Shown here one piece after another: positions 32,689-43,655 of a DNA stretch of 64,000 nucleotides; position 1 is the first letter of the stretch, and each line of letters begins with the position of its first letter. The position numbers and the translations under genes are program-made. The stretch spans positions 415,133 to 479,132 of the forward strand of contig NW_026111272.1 in NCBI RefSeq assembly GCF_024679095.1, given 5' to 3'. Source of the stretch: Eriocheir sinensis. Taxonomy: Eukaryota; Arthropoda; Malacostraca; Decapoda; Varunidae. The notes beneath the pieces were generated by a model. It ran no database searches, was not told the DNA's origin, and was given only the letters and a program-made list of their open reading frames with translations.

Positions 32689-34173
32689 TTATCTATCCAG
32701 ACACTCCCTCCTTGCCTGCTCAAAGTTTCTCAAAGATCTTTCCTCCCTCTCCCTAACGTACTCCTGCACCCTATCCCTCCATTTCACTGGAGGTCGTCCT
32801 CTAGCATTCCCTCCCTCTATCTCACTCACATACACCCTTCTGGTCATCTTACTCTCCTCCATTCGCTCCATGTGGCCAAACCACTTTAAAGTCTATCGCT
32901 TCATTTCTTCCACCACTCCACACTTTTTCCCTTCACCCCTGTGACACATTCCAAAACGCTCGTACACACTTTCATTACTCATTCCATCCATTCTACTCAC
33001 TCCACAAGCACTCTTCAAATAACTCATTTCCACTGCCTGCACTCTAGACCTCTGACTTTCATTCCAGGCCCATGTTTCACTTGCATATGTGAGGGTTGGT
33101 ACTATTATTGTATTTCTCAAATTCCTCTTTACCTCTATGCTCACACTTCTGCCATTCACGATTCGTCCCAAAGACCCTACCACCCTTCTTCCTTGCAATG
33201 CCCTTTCTCTTATCTCTCCCTCCATACCACCATGCTTACACATAACTGATCCAAGGTACTTAAACTCATTGAGCTCCTCCATTTCTTCACCATTCAAAAT
33301 TATTTTGCATTATTTTTCACATTTAATTCCCACTCTATATGGGCATACAAAATCTACAGCCTCACTTCTACTTCGCTCACAAACCATCACTTTACTTTTG
33401 TTGACATTTACTTTCAGCTTCCTCCTGTTACAGACAATATCAAAAACACTGACCAAATTTTGTAGGTCGCTTTCATTTTCTGAAATGAGCACCGTGTCAT
33501 CAGCAAACTGTATCGAATTCAGTACCCACTTCCTTCCCTCATCGAACAGTCTTACTCCAACTTTGCCCTTAATTTCTCTTATAACATCATCCATATAAAT
33601 ATTGATTAACCATGGTGACATGACGCACCCTTGTCGTAAGCCCACTTTTATCTCAAAATGTTCACTTGTTTCTCCAGTAATTTTGACACATGCAGATGCA
33701 TTCTCATAGAAAGACTTTATTGCACTAAGCACTTTTCCTCCCACACCATAAATCTTTAAAACATCCCACAATGCAATCCAATCGACTCTGTCATAAGCTT
33801 TTTCCAAATCCATGAAGGCAGCGTATAGTTTCTTTCCTTTTGCTAATATTTTTTCTACTACCATCCTGAAGGCAAATATATGATCCACACATCCCCTTAC
33901 CTTCCCGAAGCCTCCATGTTCTTCACTGATTTTCTCTTCTGTAAGTCTTTGCACCCTCTCTATTACGACTTTTCCATCTACCTTTCCGGGTATACTCAGG
34001 AGACTTATACCTCTATAGCTCCCACATTCCCCCCTCCTGCCCTTCCCCTTGTAAACTGGGACAATGATGGCTTTCGTACAGTCTGCTGGCACCCCCCCCC
34101 CCCCCCCTTCCCATGCTACTTCACATATCTTGACCATCCATTTAATAACTACATCTCCTCCACACTTCAACAT
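32689..34173 (-). pseudogene. LINE-D reverse transcriptase, fragmented frames
   Basis: The RT segment has YRGISLLSIPGKV, AAFMDLEKAYDRVDW (catalytic Asp), VGLRQGCVMSPWLINIYMDD and IQFADDTVLI (catalytic FADD). A shift near 33305 leads to the C-terminal portion (EEMEELNEFKYLGSV, LTYASETWAWN) and a second shift near 32880 to MTRRVYVSEIEGGNARGRPP, the typical end of RTE proteins. Several small shifts make it non-functional as read. Confidence 0.87.
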
Positions 34174-34465
34174 TTCTGCTGTGATTCCATCAATTCCTGC
34201 TGCCTTTCCATTTTTTAAAATCTTTTTATTGCCTAATTTACTTCTTCTTATGTTATACTTCTTTGTTTATATACTCCTCCTCTACCTCTACTTAAAACTG
34301 TTGCTGTTACAGCTGCTGGACTCCATCCTAAAAATTCATTAAGTTTTTGAAATATTCTCTCCATCTCTCTTTCACAGCTTCCCCGTCTTTCAACATCTAT
34401 CCATTCTCATCCATAACTTCATTTATTTTACTTGGGGAGATATTTTCTGCATTTCTTTTGTTTTT

Positions 34466-35764
34466 TTACTTCTTTCCAATATATTTCCCGTTCCCTTTAT
34501 AATTTTCACTTAGTCTTTTTCCAAAGTCTTCATCAACTCTCTTCTTACTTTCTTTTATTGCTTGTTTTAATTTCATTTTGCATTCTCTATATTTCTTTTT
34601 TCTTTCCTTTTTTACTTGTTCAGACACATTTCTTTCTTGAGTTTTCTTAAAAAGTTCCCTTTTCTCTTTTACTATCCTCCTTATCTCTTCTGTCCACCAT
34701 GAATTTCCTTTTCTTTTTCCATTTCTCACCACTTTCATCCCTAACACTTTTTTTGTTGTAGTTACCATTATTTCTTTAAATGTTCCAAAACCATTTTCAA
34801 TATTTGTATTATCTTTTACAATTTCCCATTTTTCACTTAAGGACTCTGCCATTTCACGGTTATACTCATCTTTTATTTCTTTTTCCTGTAACTTTTCTCT
34901 CTTCAGTATTTCCCTTTTTACTTCACCTCTCTTTTCAAACACCCACTTTTCTCTCAGCTTTAACTTTGCCAGCACTGCAAGATGGTCAGAGCCATCGAAC
35001 ATTCCTCTTACTACCTTCGCGTCACAAATTTCTTTTCTAATCCTTTCATTTACTGCCACATAATCAATCAATCCTTTTTGCTCATTATCTTCTCCCCTCC
35101 TCCGTGTGTATCGGTGGATATTCTTGTGCTGAAAGAAGGTGTTCCCTAGGAACATTCCCCTCTCAGCACAGACATCCACCAGGCACTCTCCATTTTCATT
35201 CTTCCCAGGTATCCCCCATTTTCCCACTACATCCATCACACATTCATCACCCACTTTAGCATCCACATCTCCCATCATAATAAGTTTCCTTTCTTTCTCA
35301 AAACTCTTCAAACATGCATTCACTTCCTCCCCAAAAGCTTCCCTTTCTATCAGTCCTTTTTCACTTTTCACATTTACTGGTGCATAAATACACACCCATG
35401 CATACTTTACTAAACCTACTTTTCCTTTCACCCACACAATTCTTGATCCCTTCCAACCATAATCAGTCACACCATTCCACACTCTTTCAGACATCACAAT
35501 AACACATCCTTCCTTACTCCTGCCTCTATACTTCTCATTTATCCCCGTCCATACAACCTCCCCAGGCACACCCTCCCACGTACCCTCTCTACAATCACTC
35601 ACACCAGTTCCTCGAATATGTTTTTCACTCACTCCCAACACATCCACTCTACCATTTACAAAATTTTCAATCATCACACTCCTCTTTTCCTCACCACCTA
35701 AACCATTCACATTTATAGATACCAGTCTCATACATTCCTTTTTCTTCTGCCGCCCTCTGGCCAT
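34466..35764 (-). pseudogene. LINE-D endonuclease and linker (frame broken before the RT)
   Basis: The ATG at 35764 starts MARGRQKKKE. The endonuclease motifs are RLVSINVNGLGG, VLGVSEKHIRGTG (Glu of the active site region), IYAPVN, IMMGDVDAKVG and FDGSDHLAV. Asp replaces the common Asn in the GDxN motif, as seen in this RTE group. A long Lys/Glu-rich helical linker follows, and the frame stops at 34466; homologous sequence continues in other frames toward the RT. Confidence 0.85.
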
Positions 35765-36183
35765 CGCTCCTGCCTCTAAAAACTCGATAAAAGTATTAGA
35801 GGCCACCAATGGGTGGCCAGTCCAATGTAGTGTTATGGAGACTTGCTCCTTGTCAAGGCTAAAAGGATTAAAACAAAGCAGCTGATGGTCCCTGCCCCCC
35901 TCCCCATTGGTTCTACCCCGCAGAGTATAGTAATGGTGCGCACTACGTGAAGGTGAGGATGGGGTAGGCTACCTTCCAGTCAGAGGGTAGCCGTATTGGT
36001 ATGCTGGATATTCCCTCCCAAGGTGTATGACATCACATTTTTCTTCACTGAATTGTAGCAGCCACTTTTTGTTCCATTCCTGTAGCTTGGTGAGGTCTTC
36101 TGGTAGGAAATCTGCAGTCAAGGGGTTAATTTGCTGCGCTATTTTTCTGTATGTATGTATCACAAGGGACTGCAAGCCATCAT

Positions 36184-36395
36184 TTAGGACTGTATCATCA
36201 AACATTTTGACACCCAAGCTCACATATTTGACAAGGCTTTCATATGGGTTGTGGTGATATCCAGGAGTAGTTTAATGACCCCGGTGGTAGTCTGACCCTT
36301 CCTCTGTACCATGAATCTAAAGAAACACCCTTGAGAACCTGACTGGTCTCCTTTTTGGCCTTTGAAAATAGATGTAAGAGAAGGAAGCATCTGAG
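36184..36395 (-). repeat. Interspersed repeat family R
   Basis: Strong match, inverted, to 31000-31228: ACACCCAAGCTCACATATTTG and CTCTGTACCATGAATCTAAA. Confidence 0.75.
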
Positions 36396-36447
36396 AATAC
36401 CAACCTTAGTGTCGGGAAAACTGATCGATGAAACTGTATGGCTGCAT

Positions 36448-36595
36448 TAGGTCCATATTCTCTAGCATTTCTGGGCTTACACACCCATAGGTATTTGGTA
36501 AGGCTTTTGTAGAGGTTGTGTAAGTATTTCCATGGGTAGGCCAATGAGTCTAGTTATAGTTTCACAAGGCTTTCGCACCATGACTGTGAAAAACA
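36448..36595 (-). repeat. Interspersed repeat family R, second diverged copy
   Basis: Same block order as the neighbouring copy (TAAGGCTTTTGTAGAGGTTGTG, then TTTCCATGGGTAGGCCAATGA), more diverged. Confidence 0.6.
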
Positions 36596-37779
36596 ATCAT
36601 GTGAACTCAGCCAATCACCTTTGTGTCTAGTGGCGTACCGAGGGGGGAGGGGGGGGGGGTGGCATGGGGCCATGGCCCCCCCTTTTGCAAAGAAAAATAA
36701 TAATGAATAAATAAATGTTACAGGAAAATAATAGGAATATGAATATTAGTATTACGATTACGAATATGTGTGTGTGTGTGTGGAGTTGAGAGCTCAGTGG
36801 CACTGAGTGACCGAGTTATTTCCCCTTTGGTTTTGTTTTGAGTTAATTAAGATGTTAAATGATGGGTTCATAAAATTGTGTGTAGAGTGCGATGTCAAGC
36901 TGTCGACTGTAAGCGGCGGAGATTTGTTTGTAGCGGGAGCGGGGAGACAGGAGGGAGAGGAATACGAGATTGGGATGGCTCTGGCAGAGAGAGAGAGCAC
37001 GAAAGTCGTAAGTGTGCCTTCTCTCCTTCTTGCCTCTCATATTTACTTGATTTTAGGTGTAAGGTGCAGTCAAAGTGATTGGAGGTCTATATAATTATAC
37101 TGTAGAGGCACCAAGTGAATTTGTCTGGTGACAGTGGTGAGTATGTAATAATTGATTCTGTATTATGACGGGGAGAGTGGCAGGCGACGCGAGACGCGTA
37201 TGGGACCTGTAAAGTCGACCTTTGCCGCTATATTACCACCTTTAATGACCGTTTTGAGCTTGATAGTGACAGTGTAGAGTGGCTGAGTAACTATTGTATG
37301 TTCAGCACCTGAACAATGGAGCTGCTGAGTTGAATAAGAGCAGGTGATCTATTTTGAGAAACATTCATTGACGACGTAGGTTCACGTGACCGTAGCCTAT
37401 TCATGTTATCCGTATAATATTTTTCTGACCACAAATTCCAAATTTCTGAAAATTATGCCTGATAGACTTCAATTTATGTTTATGTAGTACTCTTTTACTA
37501 TAGCGTGTGTCATTTCTTGAATTCACGCAGGCTTGGGATTTGTGCCTTTCCATTCTTTACATATTTCCTCCTTGGTCACAAAACGGCAGAAAACGCTTCT
37601 CGTACGTACCCCATCTGGTGTAAGAAAGTCACCACTGACTCGGCTGATGCCCCGGATAATTCAGTTAATCAGGTAGGTAAATAATGAAATAATGATTAAG
37701 AATAATTACTGCAAAACACGTTAGGTGAAGAATCAGCAGCCAAGCCTAATTTAAAGCAATAAGTGACCCAGGTTTTCTC

Positions 37780-38580
37780 ATGAGTTTGGAAGTGCTCACC
37801 TCAGTTCTAAGTGTCACTAAACCCTTGCCAGAAAAGCTGCAGGGGTCACAACAAGAACTGATGGGTGCTCTTGGAAGTGTACAGAGTTGCATAGATGCAT
37901 TTCAGTCATATCGTGATGGAAATAAGTTCAACAAACTTTTTGCCCAAGCTGAGGAAAGGTACGGAGATATCATCCAGAAGCCTTGAACAATCAGTGGTCA
38001 TCAGAAACATAATTAAGGCTAACCCTCCAACAGCAACTCCATAGGAGTACTATCGAAGAGCTATTTTCTTCCTATTTTCGGACACTGCTATAGCACAACT
38101 CAGGGAAAGGTTTGCATCTAAACACATTAGGAGTTTTTTGTTGGGAAATCTTGTTCCCTCTCTTTCAGTTGATACTGATTTTAGTGAACTGAAGGAGGCA
38201 GTTGAATTTTATGGAAAATTTCTTAATGGAGATGCAGATCTCGTTGAAAATGAATATCTACGGGGGCGGATGTTATTGGAAGCGTCGTGAATCTCATGAG
38301 AGGTCAAGGCAAGTTGTTGAGACATTGGCATGTGCCAAAAAATTGGGCACATATTCAAAATTTTCCACCTTATTGCAATTTTTTTCAACCCTACCTGTTA
38401 GCACTTCCACCAATGAGCGAGCCTTTAGTGCCCTTAAATTGCTTAAAACATACCAGGAACGCAATGAGTGAAAGTCGTTTAAATGGACTGGCCTTACTTT
38501 GTCTATTGTGACACAAATCTTGATCATGAAGTCCTTGATGAATTTGCACGTAAGAACAGACGCATAAATTTCAGGTAAAC
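37780..38580 (+). pseudogene. hAT transposase remnant
   Basis: Fragments in several frames: MSLEVLTSVLSVTKPLPEKL (37780), EELFSSYFRTLL-like decayed sequence near 38050, and the C-terminal dimerisation region near 38350-38510 with LPVSTSTNERAFSALKLLK and AMSESRLNGLALL. The last two are characteristic of hAT transposases of the ZMYM/52-kDa-repressor type. Multiple shifts and stops separate them. Confidence 0.82.
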
Positions 38581-39078
38581 CAGTTTCAATGTATTGTTGT
38601 TAACAGTAACTAATCTAATTCATCTAGTTAATTTTTATTTTATATTCATAAAATACCTGACCCAGTTTCCATGTATTTTGTAAAAATATTACAGCACCAG
38701 CCTGTATAAACAAAGATTATACATGTTATATGAATATAACATTTTTTTCCTTACCAGTATATTACTTTTTTATCAGAACATGTAGCTTTAAAGTAAGCAG
38801 TGTTGTTTCGAGGGTAACTTTTTGCAGTCCAAATTACAGAAGATTTTAAAAGTAATGTTCGCTCAAGTAACATAAAATTAGTATTTTTAAGATTATTTAA
38901 ATATCCCAGATTTATGTTGTACTTATATGCTACCAACAAACTTCAAAAATGTACAATGTATGTAAATGTATGTTCAATGCAGGTATGTATAAAAAATGAT
39001 AAATTTACCCTAGCGATCTAACCCGAATCCTCAAGCTGTATGGGATCCCTGCGCTTGCAATAATACTGGCCGCAGAAA

Positions 39079-39124
<46 letters not shown>

Positions 39125-39168
39125 ATTTATCTATATATATTTATATATAGATATATATATATATTTCT
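39079..39168. repeat. TA-rich microsatellite at the hAT right end
   Basis: Imperfect TATATA/TTTATA repeats. Confidence 0.85.
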
Positions 39169-39449
39169 GGGTACGCCACTGTTTGTGGCCGTGGGAAATA
39201 TCTGTTGTGAGAGCCAAAAAGAGGAGAAAGGAAAGAGAAAACAGGGAAGAGAGGGAGACAGGGAGAAGTAAAGGAAATGTCAAGTAAAGCAAGGCTACAA
39301 GGAGGAGAATATAGGAAAGAGGAAGGAGAGATGGAAGGGGAAAGAGAAGGAAGTGAAAAATAGTTTGAGAATACGTGCAGTGGTTCCAGATTACCCTTAC
39401 CTACTTATAGATCTTGTTTGTTATACTTCCTCCCTGCTCGCCATCACAG

Positions 39450-39594
39450 ATCGAGGCCATTGACGCAGATGAAGGGGTAAACAGTGAAGTGAGGTACCGC
39501 ATGTATGAAGCCAACAGTTCTGAGGCGCTGGAGCTCTTCTCAGTCAACCCCACCACCGGCGAGGTCACCGTGGCGCAGACCATCCACAGCCGAG
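39450..39594 (+). CDS. Fat-like cadherin exon
   Basis: Acceptor GCCATCACAG ends at 39449, and donor GTAATT begins at 39595. Phase 0 in, phase 1 out. It reads IEAIDADEGVNSEVRYRMYE (A.DxDxGxN motif and RY.) and LFSVNPTTGEVTVAQ, the core of a cadherin repeat. Confidence 0.94.
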
Positions 39595-39659
39595 GTAATT
39601 CATCCACTTACTCACGGCCATGGGTGAAGAGTCGGAGTTGAGTCACCAGAGTCAAACCT

Positions 39660-39850
39660 GAGTCTAAATATTTCCCTAACATGTTCATTTTCCATCTCTA
39701 TTTTCTCAGTCTTCATTTTTCTTTGTAACAACAGTGTGTATGTCAGTCTTCCGAGTCTTATTATTTCTCTAACTTGTTCATTTTCTATCTCCATTTCCTC
39801 TGTGTTATCAATTTCCCTTGTAACATTTAGTATTTCCTGCTGCCTCAAAA
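39660..39850 (-). mobile_element. LINE ORF1 fragment, partly duplicated
   Basis: On the - strand the words EIENEQVREIIRLGR and EMENEHVREIFRL repeat about 110 bp apart and resemble the ORF1 of LINE-C (EVDEITRLGR at 61976-62314). Short and degenerate. Confidence 0.4.
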
Positions 39851-39865
39851 CATTTCCTCCAACAA

Positions 39866-40000
39866 CCTAAGGACCATATTTTTATACATTTCAGTGCCCA
39901 AGCTCACATACTTGACTAGGCTTTCGTAGGATTCCTAGGTATTTCCATGGATACTAGTGGTAGATTGACGAAGCTTTTATAATGTGGACCTACAAAGCTA
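39866..40000 (-). repeat. Interspersed repeat family R, fragment
   Basis: AGTGCCCAAGCTCACATACTTGACTAGGCTTTC matches the other family copies in part. Confidence 0.6.
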
Positions 40001-40015
40001 CTCATTAAAACCTGA

Positions 40016-40241
40016 TTAACCCGTCCGCTGCAATTGGCACGGATTTGGCTTTCACTGGTAGCATGGTAACATATCTCCTTGTGGATAGTGGAGTGTTTCC
40101 CGTGTGGTATTGGTATGCTGAATATCCCCTCCCAAGGTGCATGACTACATTTTTCTTCATTGAATTCTACCAGCCACTTTTTGTTCCATTCCTGTAGCTT
40201 GGTGATGTCTTCTGGTAGGAAATCTGCAGTCAAAGGGTTAA
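40016..40241 (-). mobile_element. RT-fragment MITE, complete copy with TTAA at both ends
   Basis: TTAA at 40016-40019 and 40238-40241. On the - strand it begins TTAACCCTTTGACTGCAGAT and ends ...CAATTGCAGCGGACGGGTTAA. The body encodes LQEWNKKWLVEFNEEKC, an RT-derived segment. Total 226 bp including TTAA. Confidence 0.85.
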
Positions 40242-40499
40242 CCTGGTAACAGCGACGGGCCAAATTTGTGGTTTCACCGTGTAGCAGCGACGGGCCAAAT
40301 TTGTGGTTTCACCGTGTAGCAGCGACGGGCCAAATTTGTGCCATGATATAAACCCCCCCCAAAATAGATGATACATAAACTGATCACAAATGCGTTGATA
40401 TATATCATGAAATGGTTTGTGTGAGAGATGATTTTTTTCTCAATTTTCTCACTTAGAGGGACCAATAAGAAACATGATCCCCGCTGCTTCTCTGGTTAA
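40238..40499 (-). mobile_element. piggyBac-like TTAA MITE (family P), copy 1
   Basis: Starts at the same TTAA that ends the previous element and finishes at TTAA 40496-40499. The ends match TTAACC(C/T)GGTAGCAGCG in inverted form. Two and a half internal units of about 34 bp (AGCGACGGGCCAAATTTGTG) lie near its left side. Confidence 0.85.
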
Positions 40500-41050
40500 T
40501 CTTTCTCAGCCTTTGAAAATACCTGATGTGAGAGTCAGAAGCGTTTAACAATACTGATCTAAGGCGCCTTCCACTTACTGCTGTCTGCTAATGCTCTACC
40601 AGGCTATGTCATCTTCACGCACAAGTACTAAATCTACCTCTCCAAAATCACACATGCTCTCTTTATATTTTTTACTGATGCCGGTCCGGAGCGTGTCTGG
40701 GTTAGGATAAGTATGCCAGCGAGCATTTTCATATCTTCCATTTTTATATCTTGAGCTGTCTTCTTTACTGTAAAGAAAAAAGTGAGCTTGGATGTACAAG
40801 TAAGTAGCGGGTTTTTTTTTTTTTAACTGCTTTCTCTACTGTTAAAAAAAAAAAAAAAAAAAAGTTCCACAAGTAGCAGTAAACTTTCAATTTTGTGTAT
40901 CTCTTTTTGCCATATTATTGTACCCCCCCCTTTTTTTGAGCTGTTTCCTTTACTCTAAAAAGTGTGAGTTTGGATGCATAAGTGATTATCGTATATAGAG
41001 AGACTGTTCCATTAGTTCCATAAGTATCAGTGAACTTTCAAATGTTACAG
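40500..41050. other. Cadherin intron with A/T runs
   Basis: T and A runs at 40811-40824 and 40845-40863 flank partial LINE-A tail-like words (GTAGCGGG, GAGCTGTTTCC). No gene. Confidence 0.45.
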
Positions 41051-41211
41051 AAAATGAGGTGCACCAGTTTTTCATCCCTGGCGAGGACAGCGGCTCCCCG
41101 CAGCACCACTCCGACGTGCCCGTCACCATCTTCCTGCTGCCCCTCATGAGAACCCCCCGCACTGCGCCAGGAAATATGCACAGTTCTTCATCAGGGAGGA
41201 TGCCCCCATCG
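41051..41211 (+). pseudogene. Fat-like cadherin exon with 1-base frameshift in a C run
   Basis: Acceptor AATGTTACAG ends at 41050, and donor GTGAGC begins at 41212. Phase 1 in matches the previous exon and reads ENEVHQFFIPGEDSGSP and VPVTIFLLP. At the C6 run (41153-41158) the frame changes; one frame over it reads PPHCARKYAQFFIREDAPIG to the donor. FIPGEDSG...VxIFLLP and FFIREDAPIG are strong Fat-family landmarks. One more C would restore both the frame and the exit phase (1). Confidence 0.85.
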
Positions 41212-41237
41212 GTGAGCACCCACAGCTATCAGTAATA

Positions 41238-41238
41238 T

Positions 41239-41272
<34 letters not shown>
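41238..41272. repeat. (CA)n microsatellite
   Basis: About 17 CA units. Confidence 0.95.
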
Positions 41273-41275
<3 letters not shown>

Positions 41276-41279
41276 CAGG

Positions 41280-42590
41280 AGGAAGTAAGGAAGACCCGTT
41301 GAACTAAAGGCCAGTGTCATTAACAAGTGTAGTAGCAAAGATGTGTGAGAAAATTATAAAAAACAGATGGATGAGGTATTTAGAAGAAAACAGTATATTA
41401 ACAAATAGCCAATTCGGATTCAGAGGAGGACGGCCTTGTGTAACTAATCTGATCAGCTTCTATTCAAGAGGCGGTGGCCGAAGTGATAGCGTACTGGACC
41501 CACATTCGCCGCGTGATGGACGACGCGGGCTCGAATCCTCACGCTACCACTCGGATTTTTCAGTCACCGCCGAGTGGCTTAAAACTACCCACATGCTGTC
41601 CTGAAGACCACCCATCAACCCGGACTCTAGAGGAAGCCGTCCAAGCGAATCAAGAACGAGTTCCGGGGGGCAGCATGAGCCAATGCAAGATGGCGCCACT
41701 ATAAACACTCGCCTGCGCCAGAACGGGCTGGGCCGACCATCAGGCCCCACCTGGAAGAAGCCTTGGGCCGACCATCAGGCCCCACCTGGAAGAAGCCTTG
41801 GGCCGACCATCAGGCCCCACCTGGAAGAAGCCTTGGGCCGACCATCAGGCCCCACCGGGAAGATGCCTACCGGCGCAATAGGCAATAACGTAAAAAAAAA
41901 AAAAAAAAAAAAAAAAAAGATATAATACAGGACGGTTGGGCAGATTGTGTGTATCTGGACTTAAGAAGGCGTTTGATAGAGTACCACACAAACGATTAAT
42001 ATGGAAACTTAATCATGTTGGAGGTCTGGGTGGTTCAATACGTATTAAATTGGATTATGGACTTCTTGTCGAAGAGAGAAATGAGAACAGTAATTACGAA
42101 TAATAAATCAAGCTGGATGGAAGTGACGAGTCCCCTAGGGATCGGTGTTGGCTCCGATTATGTTTGTAATTTATATTAATGACATGACAGAAGTAGTACT
42201 AGGCTATATGAATATGTTTGCTGATGATGCTAAAATAATGAAGAGGGTGGCTAATGAAGAAGAATGTGTAGCCCTGAGCCAAGATCCCGACAGAATAAGC
42301 GAATGGTCACGCAAATGGGAAATGACATTCAATACAGAGAAGTGTAGCGTGATGGAGTTTGGTAAGAGCACTAGACGAATATCAGGGAACTACTCTCTGA
42401 GTAATGAAAGAATCATGAAAAAAATTGAAGAAAAAGATCTGGGAGTGATCATAACAGACAAGTTATCCTTTGGAAAACATATAGACCGGATAACTGGGGA
42501 AACATACAATCTTAGAAACATAAAAGTAACATTTACATATTTAGATGAAGAAATGGTGAAGCAACTAATAACATCGATGATAACAGCTCA
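41280..42590 (+). mobile_element. LINE-C RT fragment, interrupted by a SINE
   Basis: The left part reads SLTSVVAKMCEKIIKNRWM and FGFRGGRPCVTNLISFYS. After the SINE the homologous frame resumes (KKAFDR..VPHKR) and continues with MLAPIMFVIYINDM and MNMFADDAKIMKR, the catalytic FADD. It lacks both LINE termini. The same family is at 43660-46830 on the other strand. Confidence 0.82.
41468..41918 (+). mobile_element. SINE family 3, full copy with amplified tail unit
   Basis: tRNA-like head with A box TGGCCGAAGTG and B box GGCTCGAATCC (41468-41550), a body, then about four direct repeats of a 34-35-bp GGGCCGACCATCAGGCCCCA unit (41731-41850) and a terminal A run (41893-41918). It sits inside the LINE-C RT. 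Fragments of this family are at 32310 and 44165. Confidence 0.88.
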
Positions 42591-43105
42591 CAGCTCCTTT
42601 TGTCCTTGCTGTTCCCATTGCCCTGTGACCCAATTACAGTTGATAGTCACCTTTAACCTCCCTCCTCATACCTTCTTAGGCTAAATACCTTTTCTGTCTC
42701 TTCTTTTTTGTTACTTTCCGAGGCTTGATGTTATACCCTTATAGCTCTTTTTTTTCTTTCTGTTCTCATTGCCCTGCGACCCAAATATAGTTGATAGTGG
42801 CCTTTAAGCTCCCTCCTCATACCTTCCCAGGCTAAATACTTCTTCCATCTCTTCTTTTTGTGACCTTCCAAGACTGTTGATGTTATACCCTTACCAACTC
42901 ACAGCTCCTTTTGTCCTTTCTGTTCTCATTGCCCTGCAACCCAAATATAGAACTGTTGATAGTGGCCTTTAAGCTCCCTCCTCATACTTCCTAGGCCAAA
43001 TACTTTTTCCAGCTCTTCTTTTTGTGACCCTCCAAGACTGTTGATGTTATGCCCTTAGCAGCTTAATGGCAACTCCTTTTTGCCTTTCGTTTTTACTGGC
43101 CTTGG
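42580..43105. repeat. Tandem repeat, three units of 151-165 bp
   Basis: The word CCCTCCTCAT recurs at 42660, 42811 and 42976 within longer similar units (CTCCTTTTGTCCTT..., TTGATAGTGGCC...). It begins right where LINE-C ends. Confidence 0.85.
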
Positions 43106-43230
43106 GTTACATATATTCCCAGTAAGAAAATAATTGTGATATCAAATCCTATGTATTGTTGGAAATTTAAATCAAGCATGTCGAGACAGTTCCTAAATTA
43201 TCATACAAAGCTGATTTAATTGGATTTTGA

Positions 43231-43505
43231 ACCTTTTTTTTTCTTCTTCTTCTTCTTCTTCTTCTTCTTCTTTTTCTTCTTCTTCTTCTTTCCCTTCATG
43301 TCATTATTATTTTTCTTTCTTCTTGCTTCATCATTCTTCTTCTTTCTTTCTTCTTTGTCTTTTATTTCCCTTCTTCTCCCCTTATTCTTTTTCCCTTTTT
43401 ATTTTCCTTTTCTTCTTTCCTTTTCTCTTTCCTTCTCCCTTCTCTCTTCTTTTCATTTCTTCATCTTATTCCTCCTCCTCCTCCTCCTTTTCTTTTTCGT
43501 CACCT
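43231..43505 (+). repeat. Long pyrimidine tract, TTC-rich, before a cadherin exon
   Basis: About 270 bp of almost pure C/T ending in the acceptor of the next exon (CACCTCCTCAG). It is far longer than a usual polypyrimidine tract. Confidence 0.9.
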
Positions 43506-43511
43506 CCTCAG

Positions 43512-43655
43512 GTCGCAAAGTACCAGTTGACGCTGGGTGCCAGGGACTTGGGCACACCCAGCAACATTGCCATAGCTCAGGTCGTGATCCAGGTGGGCGA
43601 CGTCAACGACAATGCACCCAAGTTCACGCAAGACAACTATACCGTGGTCGTGCAG
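43512..43655 (+). CDS. Fat-like cadherin exon
   Basis: Acceptor at 43510-43511, donor GTGAGG at 43656; 144 bp, phase 0 on both sides. It reads VAKYQLTLGARDLGTPSNIA and VGDVNDNAPKFTQDNY, the end of a cadherin repeat, the calcium linker and the start of the next repeat. Its entry phase 0 does not match the exit phase of exon 41051-41211, so an exon is missing between them. Confidence 0.93.

Larger units (their letters stand above)
32615..35992 (-). mobile_element. LINE-D: near full-length RTE-type LINE (3.4 kb)
   Basis: Bounded by GTATTGG at 32608-32614 and 35993-35999. The 3' end (left) finishes in ATGATGATGA on the - strand, the short microsatellite tail usual for RTE elements. It encodes an endonuclease followed by an RT and a C-terminal zinc-ribbon-less segment. 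Length and single main ORF fit the RTE clade. Confidence 0.88.
32510..36129 (-). mobile_element. RT-fragment MITE, copy split by an RTE LINE
   Basis: The left part (32510-32614) and right part (36000-36129) together make one diverged copy of the TTAA family, ending in GGGGTTAA at 36122-36129. The two are separated by LINE-D with the duplicated site GTATTGG. The left terminus is decayed. Confidence 0.75.
36628..39181 (+). mobile_element. hAT DNA transposon, decayed but complete at both ends
   Basis: Left end TAGTGGCGTACC (36628) and right end inverted as GGGTACGCCACTG (to 39181). Flanks TTTGTGTC (36620-36627) and TTTGTGGC (39182-39189) are an 8-bp target duplication with one mismatch, the signature of hAT elements. 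A transposase remnant lies inside and a TA-rich tract lies next to the right end. Confidence 0.85.
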
